A DNA stretch of 64,000 bases from Microbotryum silenes-acaulis (GCA_003665825.1 QPFY01000009.1:62001-126000), one strand, 5' to 3'. Counted from the first letter of the stretch, positions 19,788 through 30,250 are shown. Program-made: numbers and translations. The notes: generated by a model not told the origin, from the sequence alone.

Positions 19788-22700
19788 ATGCCACCACCAC
19801 CATCGTCACTTGCGACCGTCATGATCGCCTTCGTCATCTTCATCGCCCTGTACCACACTGTTACGACCGCCCTCGCCCATGCGACAGGCCGTTACCGCAC
19901 CATGACGCAACTTGACACGTCGCACCTGGACCCAACTGTGAGCGTGACAGTTCGGCCCAGCGTGAACGTCGCCGCACTCCTAGGTCGTCTACAACCGAAC
20001 CGTGAACTCCACCTTCCCAACGACACTCTTGTACTCGACTCGGGCGCCTCCCACCATATGGTCAAGGACGCGTCTCTCTTCGACGTCTGGCACACACGGT
20101 CGCACATCGCCGTTGATGGCGCTGGTGGATCACTCATGGCCCAAGGAACCGGCTCGATCACGATACGAACGTCGAAACAACGAACGATCAAGCTCTGCAA
20201 CGTCTACTACGTTCCCGACCTTCCGGCAAACCTGATCTCGGTCATGCAGCTGCGCCGCGAGCGCATTTACACCCACTTTGGCAAGACCATCGAGCTCCGG
20301 TCACAAGGTCACCTCATAGGCGTCGCATCCCTCATTGCGAACCAATTGTCGACACTGGACGCCACCCCAATCCGCTGCACACCGTCACCGGTTGCAGCCG
20401 CCGCCATCCCTCTCCTGACTCTGCATCAACGATTCGGCCACCTGTCCCTCCCCAACCTGCAAAGGGCAGTCTCGTCGGGTCAACTACAAGGTCAAACATG
20501 GACGTACTCGGCGGCCGAATGCAAGGCCTTCTCCTGCGACACCTGCAAAGCGGCAAAGGCAACCAGGAAACCTTTCCCAACGTCGGACTCTCACGCTTCG
20601 CAACCACTCGAACTGGTTCACTCCGATGTCCTCACTCTGCCCGAACCAGCCACCGACGGGGAACGATATGTTGTCACCTTCATCGACGATTTCTCCCGAA
20701 AGACGTGGGTCAGCGCGCTGAGAAACAAGAGTCAAGTCTTCGACACCTTCCAGCGTTGGCACACCATGATTGAACGCTCAACGGGCCTCAAGCTCCGCAC
20801 GTTACGAACGGACAATGGCGGCGAATACACGTCCAAAGCCTTCATTGAGTACTGCTCTCACCACGGCATTACCAGGCAGCTCACAATCCCGTACACCCCG
20901 GAGCAGAACGGCCGAGCCGAAAGGACAAACCGCACGATCATCGAGGGGACGATCGCCCTGCTCCAGCACTCGGGACTGCCCATGACACTCTGGCGAGAGG
21001 CCCTCCGGTACGTTGTTGACACCAAGAACCTCAGCCCGCACAGCGCCATCGACCACAAGATCCCGGACGCTGTCTGGTTTGGCAAACCTCCCAGCACGGC
21101 AAACCTGAGGGTATTCGGATGCCGCGCCTGGCACACCACCCCTCAGCACAAGCGAGCAAAACTCGACCCCAAGGCCAAACCATTCATCTTCGTTGGCATC
21201 GATAACAGATCGAAGGCCTGGACGCTTTACGACCCGGCCACAACTTCGTTCTTCCAGAGCCGCGACGTCCTATTCGATGAGAAAGTCTTCCCCGCTCGAG
21301 ATGCCCCGATCGACCAACCGAAACCTCACATGACGTCCACCACTGGCGACTGGACCTTTGTTGACGCTGCACATGGCTCCCGCGCGGCACCACCTCCGTC
21401 CCTCCAACCTGTCGTGCACGAAAATCGATTTGCCGCGCTTGAGACCAACGCGAGTGACGACACAACAATCGACATGTCCGACGATGGCTTTGACACACCG
21501 TCCGACATGTCCAGGGCTCAGTTCTCGCCATCACCTCCTGCGTCGGACGTGACCGACGACTCGGCCGACCCAATCGACTTCTTGTCATGCCCGTCTCGCG
21601 CCGCTGCCTTCGCCGCCACCGCCGCTGGTTCATCGGTCGTCGAACTCGAAGGGCCAACCGAGGACCCCCAAAATTGGTCGCAGGCGGTCAAGTCAGGTAA
21701 AGAGGAGATCTGGAGGCAAGCAGCAGCCGATGAGTTTCACTCCCTTGCCACCGAGTACAAATGCTTCACCCCGGTCAACTCCTCCTCACTGCCCCCCGGT
21801 GCCAAAGTCCTTGGATCCAGGTTCATCTTCCGCACCAAACGCGATCAACTTGGCAAGATCACTTCGCACAAGGGCCGGCTCGTTGCACAGGGCTTCTCCC
21901 AGCGCCCAGGTATCGATTACGATGAGACGTTTGCTCCTGTCGCCAAGTTCACCTCAATCCGAGCTCTCATCGCACTGGCCGCCGCCAAGAACCTCCACGT
22001 CCATCAGGCCGACGTTGACAAGGCATACCTCCACGGCGAGCTGAAGGAAGACCTCTACATGCGCGTCCCACAAGGTGTTGACATGCCCGGTAAAGTCCTC
22101 AAACTCCATCGATCGATCTACGGCCTCAAGCAGGCCGGCCGAGTCTGGAATGAGCACATTGACTTGACGCTGAAGAGCCTCAACTACCGCGCCACAGCCA
22201 AGGACCACTGCGTGTACGTACGACGCGACGGCGACCAATACCACTACATCGCCCTCTACGTCGATGACTTGCTGATGGTCAGCCCTTCGGAGGACGAGAT
22301 CGAGCGCATCCTCAACGGCCTGGAGCAAAAATACGGCATCAAGCGACTTGGCCCAGCCCAATACATCTTGGGGATCCAGATCAAACGACAGGCCGACAAG
22401 TCCATCATCCTGTCGCAGGAGGCGTACATCACAAGTATCCTCCGCAGATTTGGAATGTCAGACAGCAGCCCCGCCTCCACGCCCATGGCCCCAAACCGCC
22501 AGCTCGAGCATTCGCTCGCGGAACCGTCAAAGATCGCTCAGACGCGCTACATGCAGGCCATTGGGTGCCTCCTCTACGCCGCCACTGGTACTCGCCCAGA
22601 CATCTCCTACGCCGTTGGATACCTCGCACGTTTCTCTGCCAGTCCCACACCTGAACACTGGACCGCCATCAAGACCGTCTTTCGGTACTTATGCGGAACT

Positions 22701-23213
22701 GCACGCCTTGGCCTGCACTACAGCTCCGAGCAAGGCAAGTTCTCGGGATTCACGGGTTACTCTGACGCGGACTGGGGAACCTGCACCACGTCATCACGGT
22801 CAACCATGGGGTACAGCTTCCACCTGGCTGGCTCCGTTATCTCCTGGTCCTCCAAAGTGCAAAACCGAGTGGCCGACTCCACCACAGACGCCGAGTACCT
22901 CGCCCTCTCGCATGCCTCGAAGGAAGCTGGCCACCTCCAAGAACTACTTATGGAGCTGGGCATCGACACTCAAGCTCCCGTCCAACTTTACGGCGACAAC
23001 CAAGGAGCACTGGCTCTCGCCAAGAACCCCACCCTTCACCACCGGTCCCGACACATTCGCATTCGCGAACATTTCGTACGCGACCAGGTCAGGCTGGGCA
23101 CCATTCGAGTCGACTATGTGGACACGAAAACCATGGTCGCCGATATCTTCACCAAGGCACTTGGGCCTTTAGTGTTCAAGGTTCATCGTGAGAACCTGGG
23201 TCTCCGAGGCTAA
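19788..23213 (+). CDS. Copia-D Pol polyprotein without Gag (protease, integrase, RT, RNase H)
   Basis: The 1141-aa frame is intact. The aspartic protease motif LDSGASHHMV starts near residue 83. The pre-integrase zinc region is LTLHQRFGHL...CDTCKAAK. The integrase core has [20 protein letters not shown] and PEQNGRAERTN. RT has YVDDLLMVSPS near residue 824, and RNase H and the block [11 protein letters not shown] end the protein. Only about 80 residues precede the protease. They contain a hydrophobic stretch (about residues 8-30) and no Gag domain or CCHC knuckle, whereas copia polyproteins normally carry a Gag of several hundred residues. Identical-looking LTRs and a clean target duplication imply that the gag-less form moved. 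It probably used Gag from a related element, or else the gag was lost at or after insertion. The start codon is the first ATG after the PBS in this frame. Confidence 0.9.
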   Translation: MPPPPSSLATVMIAFVIFIALYHTVTTALAHATGRYRTMTQLDTSHLDPTVSVTVRPSVNVAALLGRLQPNRELHLPNDTLVLDSGASHHMVKDASLFDVWHTRSHIAVDGAGGSLMAQGTGSITIRTSKQRTIKLCNVYYVPDLPANLISVMQLRRERIYTHFGKTIELRSQGHLIGVASLIANQLSTLDATPIRCTPSPVAAAAIPLLTLHQRFGHLSLPNLQRAVSSGQLQGQTWTYSAAECKAFSCDTCKAAKATRKPFPTSDSHASQPLELVHSDVLTLPEPATDGERYVVTFIDDFSRKTWVSALRNKSQVFDTFQRWHTMIERSTGLKLRTLRTDNGGEYTSKAFIEYCSHHGITRQLTIPYTPEQNGRAERTNRTIIEGTIALLQHSGLPMTLWREALRYVVDTKNLSPHSAIDHKIPDAVWFGKPPSTANLRVFGCRAWHTTPQHKRAKLDPKAKPFIFVGIDNRSKAWTLYDPATTSFFQSRDVLFDEKVFPARDAPIDQPKPHMTSTTGDWTFVDAAHGSRAAPPPSLQPVVHENRFAALETNASDDTTIDMSDDGFDTPSDMSRAQFSPSPPASDVTDDSADPIDFLSCPSRAAAFAATAAGSSVVELEGPTEDPQNWSQAVKSGKEEIWRQAAADEFHSLATEYKCFTPVNSSSLPPGAKVLGSRFIFRTKRDQLGKITSHKGRLVAQGFSQRPGIDYDETFAPVAKFTSIRALIALAAAKNLHVHQADVDKAYLHGELKEDLYMRVPQGVDMPGKVLKLHRSIYGLKQAGRVWNEHIDLTLKSLNYRATAKDHCVYVRRDGDQYHYIALYVDDLLMVSPSEDEIERILNGLEQKYGIKRLGPAQYILGIQIKRQADKSIILSQEAYITSILRRFGMSDSSPASTPMAPNRQLEHSLAEPSKIAQTRYMQAIGCLLYAATGTRPDISYAVGYLARFSASPTPEHWTAIKTVFRYLCGTARLGLHYSSEQGKFSGFTGYSDADWGTCTTSSRSTMGYSFHLAGSVISWSSKVQNRVADSTTDAEYLALSHASKEAGHLQELLMELGIDTQAPVQLYGDNQGALALAKNPTLHHRSRHIRIREHFVRDQVRLGTIRVDYVDTKTMVADIFTKALGPLVFKVHRENLGLRG

Positions 23214-23548
23214 GTAAGCTTCGAGCGAGGGGGGGTGTTGAATTCCATACACTCTTGCTTAGATCAATCTCCAATCCGCGCCGCGCCTGGCTAGCCGCGC
23301 CGCTTGGACCTCTCTTTGGACTTAGAGATATTTCGCACACTCGCACTGCGCGCCTCTTTAGTCTTCCCCCTAACGCTCCAAATTACTCCCTTACAACCCG
23401 TACTCTGTCTCGTGTACTTACTGGTTGCCGATCCAGGTTAGTTGCAATCCTAACGCTCCAAATTACTCCCTTACAACCCGTACTCTGTCTCGTGTACTTA
23501 CTGGTTGCCGATCCAGTCCCCTCTCGAGACATACGGTTTAACAGGCGT

Positions 23549-23976
23549 GAGGCGCGTGGGCGCGCACTCGGTGGTCGAGGGTTCGATGCGCCCAGAGCGC
23601 AATCTTCTTTTGGTTTGTTTTATCTTTTTGTTAGCCGAGGCCCGGCTTCAGGGTTTTTACCGGTGCTCCCGCGAGCAATCCTTTTTACCCCTGAGGCGAC
23701 CTCTTGGAGTGGTTGATTTGGCTAAGTCCCCTCTGTGCCTGGAGCAGTCCCTTCCTTTTTTGTCTTAGCACCTTCCCCCGGAGCTTGGTCCGCTCTTCTT
23801 GTCGATCGTTTGGGAACTAAGTCCGTTATACTTGATTTCCTGCGAGCCTCTCGACCGACTCCCCTCCTCGGTTGATCCTCTGTCGACTGCCGCCGCAACA
23901 GCCGACGCTTCCTGAAATCCCACCCCCTCGCACCAACGCGTGTAGACGACGTCATCCCTGCGGACGTCGCCTGTCA
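23549..23976 (+). mobile_element. Gypsy1 5' LTR, distal part
   Basis: It continues the LTR after Copia-D. It contains GGTTCGATGCG (23580-23590), resembling a Pol III B box, and a TTTT run at 23608-23611. The LTR ends CCTGTCA at 23976. No tRNA 3'-end complement is evident right after it, so the primer for this element is unknown. Confidence 0.85.
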
Positions 23977-24252
23977 CTTTTTTCAAGTTCGGCATTGCCG
24001 ACAACGATCCGCACCTCTACAACCGCTTCGTCCCCCGCCCTGGACGAGCATTCACACCCACTCTCTGACCCTGAGTCGTCAGCCTCCTCTCCGTTGCCGA
24101 ACTCATCCGCGACGAACGCGTCGCTGTCCTTCCCGACTTCCTTCACAGAGTCCGACAACGAACGCGTTTATCCTTCCTACCCTTTCCGCCAACCGTCTCG
24201 TGTTCGTCTTCGTTCGCCCCGTAATCGCCGACGGTTGAGCCACGAGATCGCC

Positions 24253-27200
24253 ATGGCCGACGAGCGCGACATTTCCCACGCCGCCACCGATGATCGAGAC
24301 GCTCCTCTCCGCGTCGAAGACCCCGGGCGCGCGAAACCGCCTAAGTCCCCGCCACCACACGCGTACCACACCGCCACCGCCCTCTCATCCCTCGAAACCC
24401 GCCTCGAGGAATCCGAAGCACGTCGTATCGACTCCGAGGAACGCGTTCAGCACTTGGAGAAGTTGGTGGAGAGTTTACTGAAAAGCTCACCTGAACCAGC
24501 TGTGGCGCGGGCCGGATTCTCTGAACCAGCCGCAGCTCGGGCCGGGGAGTTTACGCCGGTGAGATCGGTCCCCCTGGACGTCCCCCCGCACACATTTTTG
24601 GGACGTTCAGGCAATACCGCTGACCCCCTTGCTCGTACCCCTGGGGGGGAATCTTACAGCGCACGAAGGGACGGCCCTTCCCCGGCGGTGATTAGCTCTC
24701 GTTGGAGAGGGACATTACCCGACCGGGAAGGGCTCTGGACCGGGGATAACCCAGATAGGTTGGTCACTTTCACTACATTTGGGAAGTCGTACTTGTCTCT
24801 ACTTTGCGACATTTCGACCACCGACCGGGTCATCCAGCTCGTGGCAACTTTATTCGTTCGTTCAACATCGCCCCAGCGCCGTCAGTCTCCGCACGACTGG
24901 GCCGTTGATACGATGACGGATGCGGTCCGGGACGAGCGACCTCATTGCTGGACGTCACTGATGACAGCAGTAGGACGTTGTTGGCCGGATCCCGGCTTTG
25001 CCGACCGAGTGTCCCAAGATTTCTACGGGTGCCGTCAGTCTGCGTCTCGCGCCTATGACCATGTGGGCGAATGGCGTGCTCGGTACCGAGCGTTTATGCA
25101 CAATAACACCAGCTTCAGCCTCTCGGCCCTTCAACTCGCCACCACCTTTTATCAATCGCTGAGTGATGGGGCTAAGCGGGAAGTGCGGGCCGGTATGCTA
25201 CGGGAATATCGGGATAACTCACTTGTGACTATAGGGAGGTTCGGACGAACTGTCCCGTCCCTCGATGAGGTTACCGACTGGGCCGCCATTGCCGACGACA
25301 CCAGCACGACATCAGTGGCAACCCCGCCGATTCGTACTGCGACTTATGGAGCAATTGCGAAAACGCCACGCACCGCCCCGTCCACGGCAAACGACGACGA
25401 GCGTACCCAGATCCGTCGAGCTCGATGGATGGACCGCGCCGGTAAATGGCAACAGGCCCACCTGTGGAAGGATCGGAAGACGTGGTTCTCGCCGGCATCG
25501 GGTGGGGTACCCGCCAGCATGGCATGTTTTAATTGCGGTCAAGCCGGCCATTTCTCGCAGCATTGTACAGCGGAGCGACAATCCCCCTCGACCGTCCAAA
25601 TATCAGCGATCACCTTTGCCGACATGGACGAGGACGAATGGTCGTCGGCCTCAGGTGACGTTGAGGACCCCCAGGTGAGATTCCCCCTTCTCCTCGAGCC
25701 TGATTTGACTCGACCATCAAGTAGCTCGCCTCCAACCGTGCCGGCAAATGATGCAGATCGACATCGTCTCGACGATAGCCGGGCTGACATCGCGTTTGAC
25801 GCGGTGGAAGATGTCTTGTCTTACGCTGATGCCGCGTCGCGCTTGTGTCGTTATTGGGGGCCGGAAGTGGTGTCGTCTCGCAAGGCGGAAAGGACTGCTT
25901 CGGTGAGCTCTCTCCAGATTCCTGTACCGTCGGGTGTGTCTCTCTTGGCGTCCGCTGCGTCCCTGAGCGACATCGACGAACCCGACCGACCTGTCGAGCC
26001 AGCCATTGCGCGCGCCCGCAACGTCATTGCGTGGACGCTGCCTTCCGGAAGGGTCTTGCGATGTTTGATCGATTCTGGGTCCGAGGTGGACTTGGTGGAC
26101 CAGGAGGTGGTGCGGGCCGACACGAGCTTCGCGACGGCTCGCTTGACCGCGCCGCTGCACTTGCGCCTCGGCACCCACGATAAGTCCGACCGATGTGCCG
26201 TGTTTGCCACCGCCTTCTTTTTGTCCGGCGCCCTCGACCTCGGTTTGCGACCGTTCTTCGTTTGCCGTGTAACTGCGTACGACGCCATCTTGGGGCTGCC
26301 GTTTCTTAAGGACACAGGCATGCTCGTGGGTTGGGGCGCCTTCACCGTCGCGCGCCCCGGGCCTTCGCAACCCGTCGCCCAGGGTATGCACGAATGGGAT
26401 CGAGCCGTCACCGTAGCACCTATCTTATCCGGTTCTGCCCTTGGCTGCAATCACCCTGGGTTGCTCCCCGACGACGAGATCATTGGTCTCGAGCCGCATA
26501 ACCCAATGCTCGACGTCGTTGACGATCCGGCCCTCGAGGATTTGTCTGAGTCCGAAGCACGAACACGATTGGCTGCCTTACTCGATAAATTTTCTGATGT
26601 GTTCGTAGATTCGCTACCGATGGATCGACTCCCACCGTACCGGCCAGTTAACCACGAGATCCCGTTGATCGATCCCACCGAAAAGGTCAAGCCCCGGGTG
26701 TACCCCCTTGCCGACAAATATCGGAGCCAGTGGGCGGAACACTCAGCTAAGTACACTCGTGGTCGATTTTGGGTTTCGGGTCCGATCGATTCTGCGGCTC
26801 CGGTCTTTGCGATTCCGAAGAAGAACTCCCAGACGGCTCGTTTCGTGATCGACCTCCGCGCGCGCAACAGCAACACCGCCAAGCGTTTTTCGCCCATCCC
26901 GGACATGACCAATGTTCGATACGAGGTGGCTCGATCGCGCTATCGGTCCAAATTCGACGTGGCCGCGGCATTTGAGCAGGTTCGGGTCATACCGGAGCAC
27001 GTCGATCGCACCGGCTTCGCAACGGTGACAGGCACGTACATGTCGCGGGTCATGCAGTTTGGTGACACCAATGCGCCCAATACCCTTAACCTCTTGACCT
27101 CGGCGATGTTCCAACCGTGTCTCTCGTTCGCCAAGATCTTTTTCGACGATGTTCACGTCCATTCCGATACCCGTCGCGCGCACTTGAGACACATCGAGAT

Positions 27201-29892
27201 CCTGCTGATGACCTTGAGACACTACCGGTTCTACTTAGGATCCAAGAAATCCGAGTGGTTCTCAAAGTCGTTGGATTCCTTGGGCACCATCATCTCCGAC
27301 GACGGCATCGAAGTCGACCCCGCCAAGTGGGCGCGTATCCGTCAGTGGCCGATCCCTTGCAACAAGTGCGACATCCAGCGTTTCCTCGGCACCGTCAATT
27401 GGATGCGAGATCACCTATTGCACCTCTCGACGATCTTGGAGCCAATCACCGCGTTGTTGGCGCAATCGACGTCGTGGCGTTGGAACGAGCGAGAACAGCA
27501 GGCTTTCGATACCGTCAAGTCCCTGGTGCCCGCCACCCTACGACCGATCGATGGCGCCAAGATCACCTCGGGCGAGCACAAGATGTACCTGTTCACGGAT
27601 GCCAGTCGGGTTGGCATTGGCGCTTGTCTGGCGTCCGGTCCCACCCGTTCGCAGGCCGTTCCTACGCGATTCTTTTCCGCTAAGTTCAACGGCGCTCAGC
27701 TCAACTATCATGTCACTGATAAAGAGTTCTTGGCTGTCGTCTCGGCGTGTCGGGCGTTCGAGCAGCACTTGATCGGTTATCCCTTTGTCATCGTCACCGA
27801 CCATCAGGCCCTTCGCACGATAAAAACCCAAAAACTGCGCCAGACGCCTCGGCACATCCGCATGTGTCTCGAACTCAGCCGTTTCGACTTCGAATTCGAA
27901 TTCATCGCGGGCAAAAACAATTCCTTAGCCGATTCGTTGTCGCGTCTGTGGGAGGTCAAGGAGAATGAGTTGGAGGACATGTTCTTTGATGGAGAACGCC
28001 ACGAATTCACTACACCCGGTGAGAGCCTCCCCGAGGAACGTCCTCCCACCTCACCTTCGCACGATCGGTTGCCAGCTGTTGATTGTGCCTTCGGGCCCTG
28101 GGGACACGGTTACAATGCAGGCTCTCCCGGTTCCCATCACCTCGCCGAGAACATAATGGACGCTGTCGACTTGTCTACCGGCCCCCTCTCCCCTCCCATC
28201 GCTGTCAATCGAGTTCACGCTATCGCTGCGGCCCCCGCCAACGACCCGCCCATTCCGGTCGATGCCGACGCCGACGAACTCGATTTGTTGGGAGTCGCCA
28301 CCGATGAGGTCAATGAAGCCCCTGTAGTCCATCGGCCGCCTGATCCACTGCCCCAACCCTTCCTCGACACCATCATCCGAGCATATGCCAACGATTCGCA
28401 AGCCCAGGTCATCATTACCGACCCGATATCATGGCCTATGTTTCGGGTGACCGAGGAAGGGAGGATCTTGCGTGTACATCCAGATGAGTCTCTTTCCCTG
28501 TTTGTGCCTCGTGGTCTTGCTACCGGCGTCGTCAACTCCGACAAGGTCCCTTCGCTGCGCGAGCTCGTGCTTTCGGAGATTCATCGGAGCGTCGGGCACG
28601 CTGGACATCGCATCACCTTGGCCGCCATACGTCCTTTGTACTGGTGGTCGTCCATGTCTGCCGATTGCGCCGAGTTCTGCCGTTCATGCGAAGACTGTGC
28701 CCGAGGCAAGGCATCCACTCAAGTCCCCTATGGCCGACTGCATCCGATGCCGATCCCTTCGGGTCCTTGGGAACAAGTGGCGATCGACTTCATGACAGGA
28801 CTGCCTCCGGTCGAGTGCGAAGGAATGATGGTCGCTCAAATCATGGTGGTCACTGACACTTGGGGAAAGATGGTCCACCTAATTCCCCTCCCAGCCGACG
28901 CTGACTCTGAGCTCGTTGCCGAGAAGTACTACGCCACCATCTTTCGACTGCATGGGACGCCTTCAGCCATCGTTTCCGACCGCGATCCCAAGTTCACCTC
29001 GCAGTTTTGGCGGGCATTGCAGGCAAAGGTTGGCGCCGTCTTGCGAATGTCAACCGCGGCACACCCCGAGACGGACGGATCGAGCGAGAATCGGATCAAG
29101 ATGGTCACCCAAACGCTGCGGATCATGGTGTCGTCAAACCACGAGGCTTGGGCATCTCGTCTTGTTGAAGCTGAGTTCGCTCTTAACTCTTCTGTTGCTG
29201 TGTCCACGTCTCTGTCGGCTTTTGAGGCGACCTACGGCTACCTTCCTCGACAATGGCCCACCGATTCCTGGCCTGTTTCGGATGTCCCTCGTGCGGAAGC
29301 GTTTGCTCGGATCCGACAATTACGGAACCTCGATGTGACGGATGCGATCATTGGAGCACGCCTCAACCAGTCATATCAGGCCAACAAGCGTCGACGCCCG
29401 GATGACCCCGCCTTTCGGACCGGCAGTTACGTCTACCTTTCGACAAAGAATCTGGCAGTTCCTGAAGGGATGAAGTCGAAGTTGTTGCCGCGCTACATCG
29501 GCCCTTTCCGTATTCGAGCGGCAAGTCCGGCAACATCCAGCTACGACCTCGAGCTCCCTCCAGCGATGTCGCGAGTGCACAATCGCTTCCATGCTCGACT
29601 CCTTCGGCCTTACATTGAGAATGATGCTGAAAGGTTCCCTGGGCGTGACCCCGCAGTTCTTTTTGTCGAAGATGTAGCCGACGCGGCCGACAACTCTGCG
29701 ATTCCGGAACGGATTGTTCGCGATCGGCGGAACGCTCGGGGCGCTCGTTCGTTCTTGGTTCGATGGGTAGGCCGTAACGACACCGACGATACTTGGATGT
29801 CGGAGCAGTCCCTTCGCCTGGACCATCCGTCCGTCCTCGACGCCTACTTTGCACGCCTCGATCGCTCGAACCGCCGCCTCGTCGCACGGTAG
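24253..29892 (+). CDS. Gypsy1 Gag-Pol polyprotein of a chromodomain Ty3/gypsy element
   Basis: One uninterrupted frame encodes about 1879 aa from the ATG at 24253. The frame is open further upstream into the LTR, but that is unlikely to be translated. Order: Gag with an early coiled-coil-like stretch (LETRLEESEARRIDSEERV), CCHC knuckle CFNCGQAGHFSQHC (about residue 425), protease CLIDSGSEVDLV (about 605) and RT with FFDD in place of the usual YxDD (about 961). RNase H follows (TDASRVGIGA), then integrase with the HHCC zinc region (HRSVGHAGH...CEDC, about 1440) and core motifs AIDFMTGLP, VSDRDPKFTS and ETDGSSENRIK. The C-terminus is a chromodomain-like segment (ERIVRDRRNARGARSFLVRW, about 1818-1860). 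Chromoviral chromodomains are known to steer integration to heterochromatin. An intact frame suggests recent activity. Confidence 0.93.
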   Translation: MADERDISHAATDDRDAPLRVEDPGRAKPPKSPPPHAYHTATALSSLETRLEESEARRIDSEERVQHLEKLVESLLKSSPEPAVARAGFSEPAAARAGEFTPVRSVPLDVPPHTFLGRSGNTADPLARTPGGESYSARRDGPSPAVISSRWRGTLPDREGLWTGDNPDRLVTFTTFGKSYLSLLCDISTTDRVIQLVATLFVRSTSPQRRQSPHDWAVDTMTDAVRDERPHCWTSLMTAVGRCWPDPGFADRVSQDFYGCRQSASRAYDHVGEWRARYRAFMHNNTSFSLSALQLATTFYQSLSDGAKREVRAGMLREYRDNSLVTIGRFGRTVPSLDEVTDWAAIADDTSTTSVATPPIRTATYGAIAKTPRTAPSTANDDERTQIRRARWMDRAGKWQQAHLWKDRKTWFSPASGGVPASMACFNCGQAGHFSQHCTAERQSPSTVQISAITFADMDEDEWSSASGDVEDPQVRFPLLLEPDLTRPSSSSPPTVPANDADRHRLDDSRADIAFDAVEDVLSYADAASRLCRYWGPEVVSSRKAERTASVSSLQIPVPSGVSLLASAASLSDIDEPDRPVEPAIARARNVIAWTLPSGRVLRCLIDSGSEVDLVDQEVVRADTSFATARLTAPLHLRLGTHDKSDRCAVFATAFFLSGALDLGLRPFFVCRVTAYDAILGLPFLKDTGMLVGWGAFTVARPGPSQPVAQGMHEWDRAVTVAPILSGSALGCNHPGLLPDDEIIGLEPHNPMLDVVDDPALEDLSESEARTRLAALLDKFSDVFVDSLPMDRLPPYRPVNHEIPLIDPTEKVKPRVYPLADKYRSQWAEHSAKYTRGRFWVSGPIDSAAPVFAIPKKNSQTARFVIDLRARNSNTAKRFSPIPDMTNVRYEVARSRYRSKFDVAAAFEQVRVIPEHVDRTGFATVTGTYMSRVMQFGDTNAPNTLNLLTSAMFQPCLSFAKIFFDDVHVHSDTRRAHLRHIEILLMTLRHYRFYLGSKKSEWFSKSLDSLGTIISDDGIEVDPAKWARIRQWPIPCNKCDIQRFLGTVNWMRDHLLHLSTILEPITALLAQSTSWRWNEREQQAFDTVKSLVPATLRPIDGAKITSGEHKMYLFTDASRVGIGACLASGPTRSQAVPTRFFSAKFNGAQLNYHVTDKEFLAVVSACRAFEQHLIGYPFVIVTDHQALRTIKTQKLRQTPRHIRMCLELSRFDFEFEFIAGKNNSLADSLSRLWEVKENELEDMFFDGERHEFTTPGESLPEERPPTSPSHDRLPAVDCAFGPWGHGYNAGSPGSHHLAENIMDAVDLSTGPLSPPIAVNRVHAIAAAPANDPPIPVDADADELDLLGVATDEVNEAPVVHRPPDPLPQPFLDTIIRAYANDSQAQVIITDPISWPMFRVTEEGRILRVHPDESLSLFVPRGLATGVVNSDKVPSLRELVLSEIHRSVGHAGHRITLAAIRPLYWWSSMSADCAEFCRSCEDCARGKASTQVPYGRLHPMPIPSGPWEQVAIDFMTGLPPVECEGMMVAQIMVVTDTWGKMVHLIPLPADADSELVAEKYYATIFRLHGTPSAIVSDRDPKFTSQFWRALQAKVGAVLRMSTAAHPETDGSSENRIKMVTQTLRIMVSSNHEAWASRLVEAEFALNSSVAVSTSLSAFEATYGYLPRQWPTDSWPVSDVPRAEAFARIRQLRNLDVTDAIIGARLNQSYQANKRRRPDDPAFRTGSYVYLSTKNLAVPEGMKSKLLPRYIGPFRIRAASPATSSYDLELPPAMSRVHNRFHARLLRPYIENDAERFPGRDPAVLFVEDVADAADNSAIPERIVRDRRNARGARSFLVRWVGRNDTDDTWMSEQSLRLDHPSVLDAYFARLDRSNRRLVAR

Positions 29893-29913
29893 ACTTCCTT
29901 CTGGGGGGGACAG

Positions 29914-30023
29914 TGTCAGGATGACAGCAATACTCGAAGGAAGCCCCCAAGGCTATATGTGGGTAGAGTTGACTTGACCGGATGCTTACCTTGTTTCAAG
30001 CATCGTCGGCGTGATGGCGTAGG
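29914..30023 (+). mobile_element. Gypsy1 3' LTR, proximal part
   Basis: It begins TGTCAGGATGAC after a polypurine tract (CTGGGGGGGACAG, 29901-29913). Copia-2 interrupts it after GTAGG (30019-30023). It resumes at 35024 and ends CCTGTCA at 35476. Confidence 0.9.
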
Positions 30024-30138
30024 AGTTGGTGTGTTGGGAATGAGGGTTAGGAATGGCGCGTTCATTGGTAATCTGTTTAGAAGCGCTCGTCTGTTTAGTG
30101 AAGCCTGGCGATGCGCACCAACCGTTGTCTTCTCTCCA

Positions 30139-30229
30139 CGGTTGGATTACACGCTCGTCAGGTACGCATGTTTAGCTTCACAGCCACTTTCGTTGCAATT
30201 AACTGACGGTTGGATTACACGCTCGTCAG
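30139..30229 (+). repeat. Short duplication in the Copia-2 LTR with a GT...AG spacer
   Basis: A block ending TACACGCTCGTCAG occurs twice (ending 30161 and 30229). Between them, from 30162, lies a 68-nt stretch that begins GTACGC and ends CAG, with TTAACTGAC about 25 nt before the end, close to the fungal branch consensus CTRAY. The 3' LTR has the same arrangement. Confidence 0.7.
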
Positions 30230-30238
30230 TCTGTTATT

Positions 30239-30250
30239 TGGTAGCGTCTG
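30239..30250 (+). other. Primer-binding site of Copia-2 (tRNA 3'-end type)
   Basis: TGGTAGCGTCTG directly follows the 5' LTR. TGGTAGCG is complementary to a tRNA 3' end (CGCUACCA) and resembles the initiator tRNA-Met site of yeast Ty1. It differs from the anticodon-loop sites of the other copia families here. Confidence 0.65.

Larger units (their letters stand above)
19449..23543 (+). mobile_element. Copia-D, complete LTR element with target duplication GGCGT
   Basis: The element is bounded by 308-bp LTRs (19449-19756 and 23236-23543) that look identical by eye. The target duplication GGCGT is at 19444-19448 and 23544-23548. A primer-binding site follows the 5' LTR and a G-rich polypurine tract (23223-23235) precedes the 3' LTR. 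The single ORF is open. All signals point to a recent insertion into the Gypsy1 5' LTR. Confidence 0.95.

Noticed and set aside
19437..23611. A tRNA gene in the Gypsy1 LTR
   Set aside because: A- and B-box-like motifs and a T-run exist, but I cannot pair an acceptor stem, an anticodon arm or a clean T-arm.
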